Source of the DNA: Candidatus Zapsychrus exili
Lineage (GTDB): Bacteria > Omnitrophota > Gorgyraeia > Zapsychrales > Zapsychraceae
Reading direction: 5' to 3'
Assembly: GCA_030765585.1 (NCBI GenBank)
Contig: JAVCCJ010000014.1
Location: forward strand, 1 to 39,698
DNA: 39,698 nucleotides
The notes under the pieces were generated by a model, which was not told the origin of the DNA, made no database searches, and saw only the letters and a program-made list of their open reading frames with translations. Of the stretch, positions 8,537 through 16,565 are shown piece after piece. The translations under genes and the position numbers were made by a program. Numbering within the stretch: the stretch's first letter is position 1; each line of letters opens with the position of its first letter.

Positions 8537-10201
8537 TTACTTATGATGTTCTTTTTCCCAGCGAAGCTTTCCGATAACACTTTGCGCTACATTCTTTAGC
8601 CTATCACCAATCTTCTCTAAGTTATCTATCAGATCCACAAAAATAAATCCTGAAGAAATACTACAAGACTTTTCGTTAAGTCTTAATATATGAGCTTCTT
8701 TATATTTATTATGTAAATCATTGATGTGCTGTTCTCTCTTTAACATTTTCTTAGCCATCGCTATGTCATTGTTGCTTAAAGCCTCAGTTGCTTCATCTCC
8801 CATGGCTTGTACTTCTTTCCATAATGTTTTAATTTCTTCAATGGCCTTATCGCTAAAGCTAAGATTTTCATCTATTTTTTTTCTTATACATTCTGCTAGA
8901 TTTTGTGAATGATCTCCGATTCTTTCGATATCATTTACATTATGAATTAAAACAGGCAATTCTTCTGACTCTTCAGGCATAAGTGTTTCCTGAGATAGCT
9001 CAATTAAATATTGCGTAATTTCAGATTGCAGATTATCTGTTACGTCTTCTAGTTCAGAAACTCCATCTATTTCTTTAATATCATTATTTATCAAACTGTT
9101 TAAAGCGCTGTCAGTAGCTTTTTTTGCAATACTTAGCATATATACCGTTTCCTTGTAAACTTGTTCAAGAGCAAGCCCTGGAGTGCTTAGAAGATGTTTC
9201 TCTAGATACTGTGTTCCAAAATCAATAGCATCATCTTTTTTTGGAACAAGCCAAATGCTGGCTCTTTCTAATAAACTTATAAAAGGCATAAATACAACTG
9301 TGTTTAGCACATTGAAAAAACTATGTGCAACAGCTATATAAAACATAATATTTATTGTGGTTATTTCTCCAGGTATTATAAAATTTACAAATTTTCCGAA
9401 GAATCCAAAATAAACTAATGCAAGAGCATAACCTGCACCTATAACATTAAATAAAGTATGCGACATAGCAGCTCTTCTTGCATTAAGATTAGCTCCAACA
9501 GCAGCAAGCTGAGCTGTAATAGTTGTACCAATGTTGCCGCCTATAATAAGTGGTATTGCAGCGTCAAAACCGATGATACCTTTAAAAGCTAACACCTGAA
9601 CTATTGCTATTGTTGCAGATGAGCTTTGTAAAAGAAAAGTAAATATCATTCCAGCTAAACAGCCTAGGAGGGGATTGTTACTGAATTGAACAAATATCTG
9701 ATGGATCATTTCGCTGTCCTTTACAGGACCAAATGCATCTTTCATAAAATGAAGTCCAATAAAAAGAACACCAAAACCTAATATTACTTGTCCCCAAGAT
9801 TTGTTCTTTTTAGTTTTAGCAAGGCTCATAATTGCAAATCCTATACCGACAGCAGGCATAGCATAAGAAGTTATTTTTAATACTGACATCGACGATACTA
9901 GCCATGCAGTGAATGTTGTTCCTATGTTAGCGCCCATAATAACAGCAATAGATTGTTTTAATGTAAGCATGCCAGCATTTACAAAACCTACGACCATGAC
10001 GGTTGTAGCACTGGATGACTGTACAAGACAAGTAACAGAAGCCCCCACTAAAACTCCGATAATTGGAAGTTTTGTGGCATTATGTAAAAATCCTTTTAAT
10101 TTATCTCCTGCTACCTTGTTTAATCCATCTGATAAAGTTTTCATTCCGAAGAAGAAAAATCCAAGACCACCTATTATTAGAAACAACATGCTTTCTTCCA
10201 C
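8537..10201 (-). CDS. Na+/phosphate cotransporter with PhoU-like tail (copy 2)
   Basis: A 554-residue NptA/YjbB-type transporter. The N-terminal ~320 residues hold two inverted Na/Pi cotransporter repeats, each with the signature QSSSAT (61-66 and about 192) and a following G-x-NIGTT motif (GANIGTT, GGNIGTT). From about residue 345 the protein is soluble and helical with two PhoU-like bundles (HNVNDIERIGDHSQNLAE and DNLEKIGDRLKNVAQS). PhoU-like tails are thought to link phosphate transport to signalling. Start GTG at 10201 with AAGGAG 6 nt upstream. It is the downstream member of a tandem duplication, 63 nt after the related gene, and has no promoter of its own that I can see. Confidence 0.92.
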   Translation of the reverse strand: MEESMLFLIIGGLGFFFFGMKTLSDGLNKVAGDKLKGFLHNATKLPIIGVLVGASVTCLVQSSSATTVMVVGFVNAGMLTLKQSIAVIMGANIGTTFTAWLVSSMSVLKITSYAMPAVGIGFAIMSLAKTKKNKSWGQVILGFGVLFIGLHFMKDAFGPVKDSEMIHQIFVQFSNNPLLGCLAGMIFTFLLQSSSATIAIVQVLAFKGIIGFDAAIPLIIGGNIGTTITAQLAAVGANLNARRAAMSHTLFNVIGAGYALALVYFGFFGKFVNFIIPGEITTINIMFYIAVAHSFFNVLNTVVFMPFISLLERASIWLVPKKDDAIDFGTQYLEKHLLSTPGLALEQVYKETVYMLSIAKKATDSALNSLINNDIKEIDGVSELEDVTDNLQSEITQYLIELSQETLMPEESEELPVLIHNVNDIERIGDHSQNLAECIRKKIDENLSFSDKAIEEIKTLWKEVQAMGDEATEALSNNDIAMAKKMLKREQHINDLHNKYKEAHILRLNEKSCSISSGFIFVDLIDNLEKIGDRLKNVAQSVIGKLRWEKEHHK

Positions 10202-10264
10202 TCTTTACTCCTTATATAAAATTGAATTTAAATATATAGTTATTGATATTTACAGTCTTAAAAT

Positions 10265-11938
10265 TTAAAGGGCGTTTTTTTGCTTATCAGCGTCCCACTT
10301 CATTTTGCCGATAACACTTTGCGCTATATTTGTCAGCCTATCCCCTATTTTTTCTAAATTATCAACAATCTCTACAAAAATGAATCCTGAATTGAGATTA
10401 CAAATTCCTTCGTGGAGTCTCGTAATATGAGACTGCTTGTATTTGTCGTGCAGATTATTTATATGTTCTTCTCGCTTTAACATGTTTTTGGCCACTGCTA
10501 TATTATTATTGCTTAATGCCTCAGTTGCTTCATCGCCCATATCTTGAATTTCTTTCCATAATATTTGAATTTCTTCAACTGCTTTGTCAGTAAAAATTAG
10601 GTTTTCCTCTATCTTTCTTCTTGCGAGTTCTGCTAAGTTTTGAGAATAGTCACCAATTCTTTCAATATCATTTACGTTATGAATTAACACTGGAAATTCT
10701 TCAGACTCTTCAGGAAGAAGAGTTCTTTGAGATAATTCAATTAAATATTGAGTAATTTCAGATTGCAGACTATCTGTGGCAGCTTCTAGTTCAGCTACTT
10801 TATCTAATTTCTTAAAATTGTTCTCCATTAAACCATCCGAAGCATTATTGACAGCTTTTTTCGCAATGTTTAACATATATACTGTTTCATTATAGACTTG
10901 TTCAAAGGCAAGGCTTGGAGTATTAAGCAAATGTTTTTCTAAATATTGTGTTCCGGAATCAACAGCATCTCCTTTTTGTGGAACAAGCCAGATACTAGTT
11001 TTTTCTATAAAATCAATAAAAGGTAAAAATATTGCAGTATTCAAAAGTTTAATAGCTGTATGAGATATAGCTATATAAAACATAATATTTATTGTTGTAA
11101 TCTCTCCAGGAATTGCTATATCAATAAACTTATTAACCCAACCTAGATAAACAAAAGCTAGCATATAAAGGGCTCCCGCCACATTAAATATGGTGTGCGA
11201 CATGGCCGCTCGTCTAGCATTAACATTTGTTCCTATTGCTGCTAACTGAGCTGTAATAGTGGTTCCAATGTTGTCTCCTAGGATTAGTGGAATAGCTGCA
11301 TTTAAATCAAGCACGCCATTAAATGCAAGAACCTGAATTATGGCAATCGTAGCACTTGAGCTTTGAAGTAGGAGAGTAAAAATAAGTCCAGCTAGTACGC
11401 CAAGAATTGGATTATTGCTAAAAGACATGAAGACTTGTTTTATGATTTCGCTTTCTTTTAAAGGATTAAAAGCGTCTTTCATAAAATGTAATCCAATAAA
11501 AAGTAATCCAAATCCAAGTAGTATTTGTCCCCAATGCTTTGTTTTTCTTGACTTAGCTAAAGTCATCACTGCAAAGCCAATTCCTACAGAAGGTAGAGCA
11601 TACGCTGTTATGTTAAAAACCGACATTGATGATACAAGCCATGCAGTTATAGTTGTGCCTATATTGGCACCCATAATAACTGAAATAGCTTGTCTTAATG
11701 ATAATAGTCCTGCGTTAACAAATCCAACAACCATTACAGTTGTTGCGCTTGATGATTGCACAAGACAGGTGACAAATGCTCCGACGCAAACTCCAATAAT
11801 AGGAAGCTTTGTTACATTATGTAAAAAATTCTTTAACTTTTCGCCAGCAATCTTTTTAAGGCCTTCTCCCATGGTTTTCATACCAAAGAAAAAGAATCCC
11901 AGACCCCCAACCAGCAAAAATACTAAATTGTCACTCAT
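10265..11938 (-). CDS. Na+/phosphate cotransporter with PhoU-like tail (copy 1)
   Basis: A 557-residue paralogue of the next gene, co-linear over its whole length and by eye roughly 70% identical, so the pair is a fairly recent tandem duplication. It has the same two QSSSAT repeats and PhoU-like tail (NDIERIGDYSQNLAE; DNLEKIGDRLTNIAQS). One difference falls in the second repeat: GGNIGTT in the paralogue is GDNIGTT here (D222), putting an acid in a conserved motif. ATG at 11938 with AAGGA about 6 nt upstream. A consensus promoter (TTGACA-17-TATTAT) lies 67-95 nt upstream and probably drives both copies. Confidence 0.92.
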   Translation of the reverse strand: MSDNLVFLLVGGLGFFFFGMKTMGEGLKKIAGEKLKNFLHNVTKLPIIGVCVGAFVTCLVQSSSATTVMVVGFVNAGLLSLRQAISVIMGANIGTTITAWLVSSMSVFNITAYALPSVGIGFAVMTLAKSRKTKHWGQILLGFGLLFIGLHFMKDAFNPLKESEIIKQVFMSFSNNPILGVLAGLIFTLLLQSSSATIAIIQVLAFNGVLDLNAAIPLILGDNIGTTITAQLAAIGTNVNARRAAMSHTIFNVAGALYMLAFVYLGWVNKFIDIAIPGEITTINIMFYIAISHTAIKLLNTAIFLPFIDFIEKTSIWLVPQKGDAVDSGTQYLEKHLLNTPSLAFEQVYNETVYMLNIAKKAVNNASDGLMENNFKKLDKVAELEAATDSLQSEITQYLIELSQRTLLPEESEEFPVLIHNVNDIERIGDYSQNLAELARRKIEENLIFTDKAVEEIQILWKEIQDMGDEATEALSNNNIAVAKNMLKREEHINNLHDKYKQSHITRLHEGICNLNSGFIFVEIVDNLEKIGDRLTNIAQSVIGKMKWDADKQKNAL

Positions 11939-12004
11939 TTAAAGTCCTTATATGTAATATTTGTTTAATACTTGTTTTTCGGCGGGATATGAATTTACAA
12001 GAAT

Positions 12005-12033
12005 ATAATATATTGCCCTTTTAAATGTGTCAA
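12005..12033 (-). promoter_or_regulatory. Promoter of the Na+/phosphate transporter pair
   Basis: On the minus strand: TTGACA (12033-12028), exactly 17 nt, TATTAT (12010-12005), a near-consensus sigma70-type promoter giving a leader of about 60 nt. I recognise no clear Pho box. Confidence 0.75.
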
Positions 12034-12083
12034 GCATATATAAAGATATTTTGTACTTGTGGTGCCAGGCATCTGAAAGAAAT

Positions 12084-12956
12084 CTACGGGTTCCTGCCAT
12101 CACTTAATTTTGTAGGTAAGATTTTATTAATGAGAAAGCTGTATAATCTAAATGGCAAACATTTTCTTAAAGTAAACAAAACTTTGCTCTCCAGATCAGG
12201 TATGTTTCTAAATGGAGGATTTTTTGACATTATTATTTTCTCTGCAAGTACTGCAACATCTTCAGGATTTTTATAGCAATCGTTGACATATTCCATAACT
12301 TTTTCTCTTAAATATTGTGAATATGCATAATAAGGGCTTTCTTTGTTATCAAAATTTGTTGCATAATTAGCGTTTTCATGAAATATCTTGGTTTTATATG
12401 TTCCAGGTTCTATTAAATGGACTCCTATTCCAAAAAGTTTAAGTTCGTACATAAGGCTTTCGCTAAAACCTTCTAGCGCCCATTTGCTTGCATTATAAGC
12501 GCTAAAACATGGTGATGCGGTTAGCCCTGCGATACTAGACACATTTATGATTTTACCTTCTTTTCTTGGTCGCATAAGAGGCACAACTTCTCTTATTACG
12601 TTTTGTACTCCAAAAAAGTTTGTTTCTAATTGTAATCGTATTTCTTTATCATCTAAATCTTCAAAAAAACCACCCATACCAAACCCAGCATTATTTATAA
12701 GGACATCAATATAGCCGTATTCGTTTGAAACAATATCTATAGTCTTTTTTATAGATTCTTTATTCGTTACATCTAGCTGCAATATATTTGCTTGGGCGCC
12801 TCTCTTATTAAGCTCATTAACAAGCGCATCTTTTTTATCAAGATTTCGCATGGTTGCATAAACTTTATGTCCTAAAGATGCTAAACGAGCTGCCATCAAT
12901 AGACCAAAGCCACTTGAGCAACCTGTTATAAGTATAACTTTTTGGGAATATTTCAT
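12084..12956 (-). CDS. Short-chain dehydrogenase/reductase
   Basis: A 290-residue classical SDR. It has the cofactor motif TGCSSGFG (11-18), NNAG (88-91), the catalytic Ser in INVSSIAG (~140) and YNASK (Y154, K158). The AT-rich C-terminal extension (LYSFLINKILPTK) is helical. Substrate unknown; the family acts on sugars, sterols, fatty acyl groups and others. The gene begins 18 nt after aroC on the same strand, so it is probably the last gene of the leuC-leuD-aroC transcript, but nothing ties it to shikimate or leucine metabolism. No clear Shine-Dalgarno is seen. A partial GGTGCCAGGCA repeat lies just past its stop. Confidence 0.88.
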   Translation of the reverse strand: MKYSQKVILITGCSSGFGLLMAARLASLGHKVYATMRNLDKKDALVNELNKRGAQANILQLDVTNKESIKKTIDIVSNEYGYIDVLINNAGFGMGGFFEDLDDKEIRLQLETNFFGVQNVIREVVPLMRPRKEGKIINVSSIAGLTASPCFSAYNASKWALEGFSESLMYELKLFGIGVHLIEPGTYKTKIFHENANYATNFDNKESPYYAYSQYLREKVMEYVNDCYKNPEDVAVLAEKIIMSKNPPFRNIPDLESKVLFTLRKCLPFRLYSFLINKILPTKLSDGRNP

Positions 12957-12974
12957 TTTGATTGTTTGGAATAA

Positions 12975-14039
12975 CTATTTAATAGTTTTTTGAATCATAA
13001 GAGCATCAAGTAGAACTAAAGCTATCATAGATTCAACAACTGAAACAACTCTCGGACAAATACAAGGGTCATGGCGTCCTCGCACTTCAATATTCACGTC
13101 ATCTTCCTCGGCAGATACTGTTTGTTGATTTTGCGCAATGGATGAGGTTGGTTTTATGGCAACACGTAATACGATGTCTTCTCCGGTTGAAATGCCACCC
13201 AGAATTCCTCCAGCATTGTTCGTTGTTACACGCACACGATCTCCATCCATATAAAATCTATCATTATGTTCTGAGCCAAGCATCGTAGAGGATTTAAAAC
13301 CAGATCCAAACTCTATACCTTTTGTTGCAGGTATAGACATAATACCGCCTGCTAATTTTGCTGTCAATTTTTCAAAAACAGGATCACCTAATCCTGCAGG
13401 CGTTCCATGAACAATTGCTTCTATGACCCCACCTACAGAATCATTATTTGCTTTTGCTTCTTCTATTTTTTGTAGCATATCATCAACAACGCTTAAATCT
13501 GCAGTACGGATAGGGTTTTTCTCGATTACAGAATAGTCTATCTTTTTGGCCACCACATCTGATATAGAAAGCGTATATGCAACTATATTTATGCTATGTT
13601 CGCTTAGTATTTTTTTAGCAACAGCTCCTGCTGCAACTCTTGCAACTGTTTCTCTACCAGAAGATCTTCCACCACCCCTATAGTCTCTTGTTCCATATTT
13701 TTTAAAATATGTATAATCAGCATGACCTGGACGAAAGACATCTTTTATATTTGAATAATCCTCTGATTTAGTATCATCATTGCGTATTAAAAGTGTAAGT
13801 GGTGCACCCGTGGTTTTACCTTTAAACATACCAGACAATATTTCAACGCTATCTTTCTCTTTTCTTTGAGTTGTTATATTGTTTTGCCCAGGACGCCTTT
13901 TATCTAATTCACTTTGTATATCATTAATTGTTAATCCTATGCCTGGCAATACGCCATCTATTACAACCCCTAGGGCAGGTCCGTGACTCTCTCCAAATGT
14001 TGTTATTTTAAATATTTTTCCAAATGAATTTCCAGACAT
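12975..14039 (-). CDS. aroC: Chorismate synthase
   Basis: 354 residues, full length. It converts 5-enolpyruvylshikimate-3-phosphate to chorismate, using reduced FMN, in the last step of the common aromatic pathway. Signatures: FGESHGPALG near the start, KRRPGQNNITTQRKE, the RPGHADYTYFKKYGTRDYRGGGRSSGRET run (positions ~105-135), and the C-terminal VRGRHDPCICPR. The ATG lies one nucleotide past the leuD stop, so the two are probably translationally coupled. Other aro genes are not in the window; pairing with leucine genes suggests a shared amino-acid operon. Confidence 0.95.
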   Translation of the reverse strand: MSGNSFGKIFKITTFGESHGPALGVVIDGVLPGIGLTINDIQSELDKRRPGQNNITTQRKEKDSVEILSGMFKGKTTGAPLTLLIRNDDTKSEDYSNIKDVFRPGHADYTYFKKYGTRDYRGGGRSSGRETVARVAAGAVAKKILSEHSINIVAYTLSISDVVAKKIDYSVIEKNPIRTADLSVVDDMLQKIEEAKANNDSVGGVIEAIVHGTPAGLGDPVFEKLTAKLAGGIMSIPATKGIEFGSGFKSSTMLGSEHNDRFYMDGDRVRVTTNNAGGILGGISTGEDIVLRVAIKPTSSIAQNQQTVSAEEDDVNIEVRGRHDPCICPRVVSVVESMIALVLLDALMIQKTIK

Positions 14040-14040
14040 T

Positions 14041-14655
14041 TTAAGCTAACCACCTTTTTTCTTGTTTTAATTTATTTTCGTAATCTTTAATTTTATCTTC
14101 AAACTGAAGAGTCCATCCAATTTGATCTAAACCTTTTAATAAACAATCTTTTGCAAAAGGATTTATATCAAATTTGTAGTTTTTACCATTAGGACCTACT
14201 ACTGTCTGACTTCTTAAATCAACTGATATTTGAAATCCCGACACTCCCTTGTCTTGCTTAAAAAGTTCATCAATATCTTCGCTGCTTAAGCTAACTAGTA
14301 GAAGACCATTCTTTATACTATTATTATAGAAGATATCTGCAAAACTGGGAGCAATAATTACACGAATTCCATAATCAGTTAAAGCCCAAGGAGCATGCTC
14401 TCTTGAAGATCCGCAACCAAAGTTATCTCTAGCTAAAAGGATTGTAGCTCCCCTGTAACCACCTTTGTTTAAAATAAAATCAGAATTTTCCTGTGTTCCT
14501 TCATAGTCTGTATATCTCCACTCATGAAATAAATGTTTTCCAAACCCTGTACGCTCAATTTTACGCAAAAATTGTTTTGGAATAATAGCATCAGTATCTA
14601 TGTTTGACCTGTCCAGCGGAGCAACTAAACCAGTATGTTCAGTAAAATGTCTCAT
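14041..14655 (-). CDS. leuD: 3-isopropylmalate dehydratase small subunit
   Basis: A 204-residue partner of LeuC; together they isomerise 2- to 3-isopropylmalate in leucine synthesis. [17 protein letters not shown] (15-31), the swivel-domain substrate loop [18 protein letters not shown], and [15 protein letters not shown] identify the bacterial LeuD type. leuC lies upstream on the same strand, but the two are separated by an S23 gene inside heptad repeats rather than being adjacent. aroC follows after 1 nt. Confidence 0.95.
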   Translation of the reverse strand: MRHFTEHTGLVAPLDRSNIDTDAIIPKQFLRKIERTGFGKHLFHEWRYTDYEGTQENSDFILNKGGYRGATILLARDNFGCGSSREHAPWALTDYGIRVIIAPSFADIFYNNSIKNGLLLVSLSSEDIDELFKQDKGVSGFQISVDLRSQTVVGPNGKNYKFDINPFAKDCLLKGLDQIGWTLQFEDKIKDYENKLKQEKRWLA

Positions 14656-14660
14656 AATAA

Positions 14661-15094
14661 GACTAACGACAAAAGACTAACGACTAATGACCTTTTTGTA
14701 TCTCTTTGCTAACAGCATTTATTAGGCCATATAATGTTTTTGCCGCATCCTTTCTTGTTTCTTCGAGTTCATTATATTTTAAATCAGATAAATAATTTAG
14801 TTTTAAAGATAAACTTAAAAGATATTCCGTTTCCGATAAAGACCCTCTTGCAATATATAAGAAATTTAAATAATCTTTCTTGTGTTGCCTGCTTGCGCCT
14901 TCAGCTATATTGGAAGGTACTGAAACAGAAGCTCTTTTTAGTTGAGATGTTAATCCATAAATTTCTTCTTTAGGAAAAGTTTTAACAACTTTGTATATTT
15001 TAATGACTAGTTTATCAGATAATTCATAAGCTTTTATATTTTTAAAATTTCGCATTTCAGTCTTTAGTCATCGGTCTTTGGTCTTCTGTCTAAT
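14661..15094. mobile_element. S23 cassette with inverted heptad arms, inserted between leuC and leuD
   Basis: Left arm: GACTAAC, GACAAAA, GACTAAC, GACTAAT (14661-14688), then GACC. Right arm: GTCTTTA, GTCATCG, GTCTTTG, GTCTTCT, GTCTAAT (15060-15094), the inverted counterpart of GAC-starting heptads. Only the four-helix-bundle gene lies between. The arms supply the last codons and stop of the S23 gene and the stop codon of leuC. I infer an inserted cassette because leuC and leuD are normally adjacent. No transposase or target duplication was recognised. Confidence 0.65.
14684..15055 (-). CDS. Four-helix-bundle (S23 / 23S rRNA intervening-sequence type) protein
   Basis: A 123-residue helical protein of the S23 family, first known from intervening sequences of 23S rRNA genes and related to the Avd accessory protein of diversity-generating retroelements. 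Family marks: KAYELSDKLVIKIYKVVKTFP in helix 1, YGLTSQLKRASVSVPSNIAEGASR at helix 2, and SLSETEYLLSLSLKLNYL in helix 3. The molecular function is unknown; the fold binds RNA or DNA in some relatives. It sits in the transcription direction of the leu operon, between leuC (35 nt upstream) and leuD (28 nt downstream), inside inverted 7-nt repeats. Its sequence differs clearly from the two S23 copies in the rnf operon. Confidence 0.88.
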   Translation of the reverse strand: MRNFKNIKAYELSDKLVIKIYKVVKTFPKEEIYGLTSQLKRASVSVPSNIAEGASRQHKKDYLNFLYIARGSLSETEYLLSLSLKLNYLSDLKYNELEETRKDAAKTLYGLINAVSKEIQKGH

Positions 15095-16490
15095 TACAGA
15101 TGTACTTACGTACGTCTGTAATTCTGCCTTCAATGGCTGCAGCTGCTGCCATTTCGGGACTTACTAGATGAGTTCTGCTTCCTTGACCTTGTCGACCTTC
15201 AAAATTTCTATTTGATGTTGCAGCACATCTTTGTCCTGCTTTTAACTTGTCATCATTCATAGCTAAACACATCGAACATCCTGCGTAACGCCACTCAAAT
15301 CCTGCATCAATAAATATTTTATCCAAACCTTCTTTTTCTGCTTGACGTTTTACTCTTCCTGAACCAGGAACAACTAAAGCTAATATTCCTGCTTTCACTT
15401 TATTTCCTTTTGCTATTTTTGCTGCTGTGCGTAAATCTTCAATACGACCATTTGTGCAAGATCCAATAAAAACAGCATCTATTTCTATATCTGTTATTTT
15501 TGTGCCAGGCTTTAAGCCCATATATTTTAATGCGTTTTCTGCTGCAGTTTTTCCAACATCATCAAAATCAGATGGATTAGGTACTTGCGCTTCTACAGAA
15601 GTGACTTGTCCAGGAGAAGTTCCCCAAGTAACTTGTGGAACTATGTCTTCCGCTTTTATATTTATTGTTTTATCAAATTGTGCGCCTTCATCTGTTTTAA
15701 ATGTGCTCCAGTATTTAATAGCTTGTTCTCGTTCAGCATCTTTTGGCGCATAATCAAGACCTTTTAAATATTCAAAAGTTTTTTCATCAGGCGCTATCAT
15801 CCCAGATCTTGCCCCAGCTTCTATTGTCATATTACAGACCGTCATTCTTTCTTCCATGCTTAAAGCTCTTATTGCGCTACCGGCATACTCTATGATATAT
15901 CCAGTTGCTCCAGCAGTACCTATTTGGCCAATTATATACAGAATGATATCTTTTGCAGTAACTCCTTTGCCTAAGCTACCGTCTATATTAATCAACATTA
16001 TTTTAGATTTTTTTTGCTGTAGTGTTTGCGTTGCCAAAACATGTTCAACTTCTGATGTACCTATTCCAAATGCTAACGCACCAAAAGCTCCGTGCGTTGC
16101 AGTATGCGAATCCCCACAAACAATAACCATGCCAGGATGGGTTACGCCTAACTCTGGACCAATAATATGCACAACGCCATTATCAGGATCGAGATGATTG
16201 AAAAGCCTTACTCCAAAATCTTTGCAATTTTTAGACAGTGCGTTCATTTGTATCTGCGATGTTTTTTCCATCTTATTAATATCTTTTGTAATTGTTGAAA
16301 CGTTGTGATCCATAGTAGCAAATGTTTTATGTGGAGCGCGCACAGTTCTTTGACTTAATCTTAACCCTTCAAAAGCTTGAGGGCTTGTTACTTCGTGGAC
16401 TAATTGCCTATCGACATATATTATGTCAGTCTCTTCTTTGCTCTCTCTAATAAGATGAGCATCCCAAATTTTATCATACATTGTTTTCAT
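15090..16490 (-). CDS. leuC: 3-isopropylmalate dehydratase large subunit
   Basis: 466 residues, the full length of the bacterial aconitase-family LeuC. The [4Fe-4S] cysteines are in [12 protein letters not shown] and in CSMCLAMN (second and third ligands). [19 protein letters not shown] carries the substrate-binding residues. The ATG at 16490 has AAAGG 7 nt upstream. It is the first gene of leuC-S23-leuD-aroC-SDR and has its own near-consensus promoter, which overlaps an inverted repeat. Its TAG stop falls inside the heptad array of the S23 cassette. Confidence 0.96.
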   Translation of the reverse strand: MKTMYDKIWDAHLIRESKEETDIIYVDRQLVHEVTSPQAFEGLRLSQRTVRAPHKTFATMDHNVSTITKDINKMEKTSQIQMNALSKNCKDFGVRLFNHLDPDNGVVHIIGPELGVTHPGMVIVCGDSHTATHGAFGALAFGIGTSEVEHVLATQTLQQKKSKIMLINIDGSLGKGVTAKDIILYIIGQIGTAGATGYIIEYAGSAIRALSMEERMTVCNMTIEAGARSGMIAPDEKTFEYLKGLDYAPKDAEREQAIKYWSTFKTDEGAQFDKTINIKAEDIVPQVTWGTSPGQVTSVEAQVPNPSDFDDVGKTAAENALKYMGLKPGTKITDIEIDAVFIGSCTNGRIEDLRTAAKIAKGNKVKAGILALVVPGSGRVKRQAEKEGLDKIFIDAGFEWRYAGCSMCLAMNDDKLKAGQRCAATSNRNFEGRQGQGSRTHLVSPEMAAAAAIEGRITDVRKYICN

Positions 16491-16505
16491 TTTTGTACCT
16501 TTACT

Positions 16506-16530
16506 TTAAGTAGCTGCCACTGCCACTTAA
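16506..16530. promoter_or_regulatory. Operator-like inverted repeat at the leuC promoter
   Basis: TTAAGTAGC at 16506-16514 and GCCACTTAA at 16522-16530 pair as a 9-bp inverted repeat with one G-T mismatch. The repeat overlaps the -10 box and the predicted start of transcription, a position suited to repressor binding. The regulator is unknown. Confidence 0.35.
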
Positions 16531-16557
16531 TGTATAGCAATCATTAGAACTTGTCAA
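16529..16557 (-). promoter_or_regulatory. Promoter of the leuC operon
   Basis: On the minus strand: TTGACA (16557-16552), exactly 17 nt, TACATT (16534-16529). The predicted start near 16522 gives a leader of ~32 nt, too short for a T-box or leader-peptide attenuator. Confidence 0.75.
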
Positions 16558-16565
16558 TATCAAGC

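Noticed and set aside
11000-11938. Pho-box or riboswitch control of the phosphate transporters
   Set aside because: The leader and promoter region shows a good promoter but no repeat I can identify as a Pho box.
14661-14692. CRISPR-like short repeats
   Set aside because: Units are contiguous 7-mers without spacers, and no cas genes are present.
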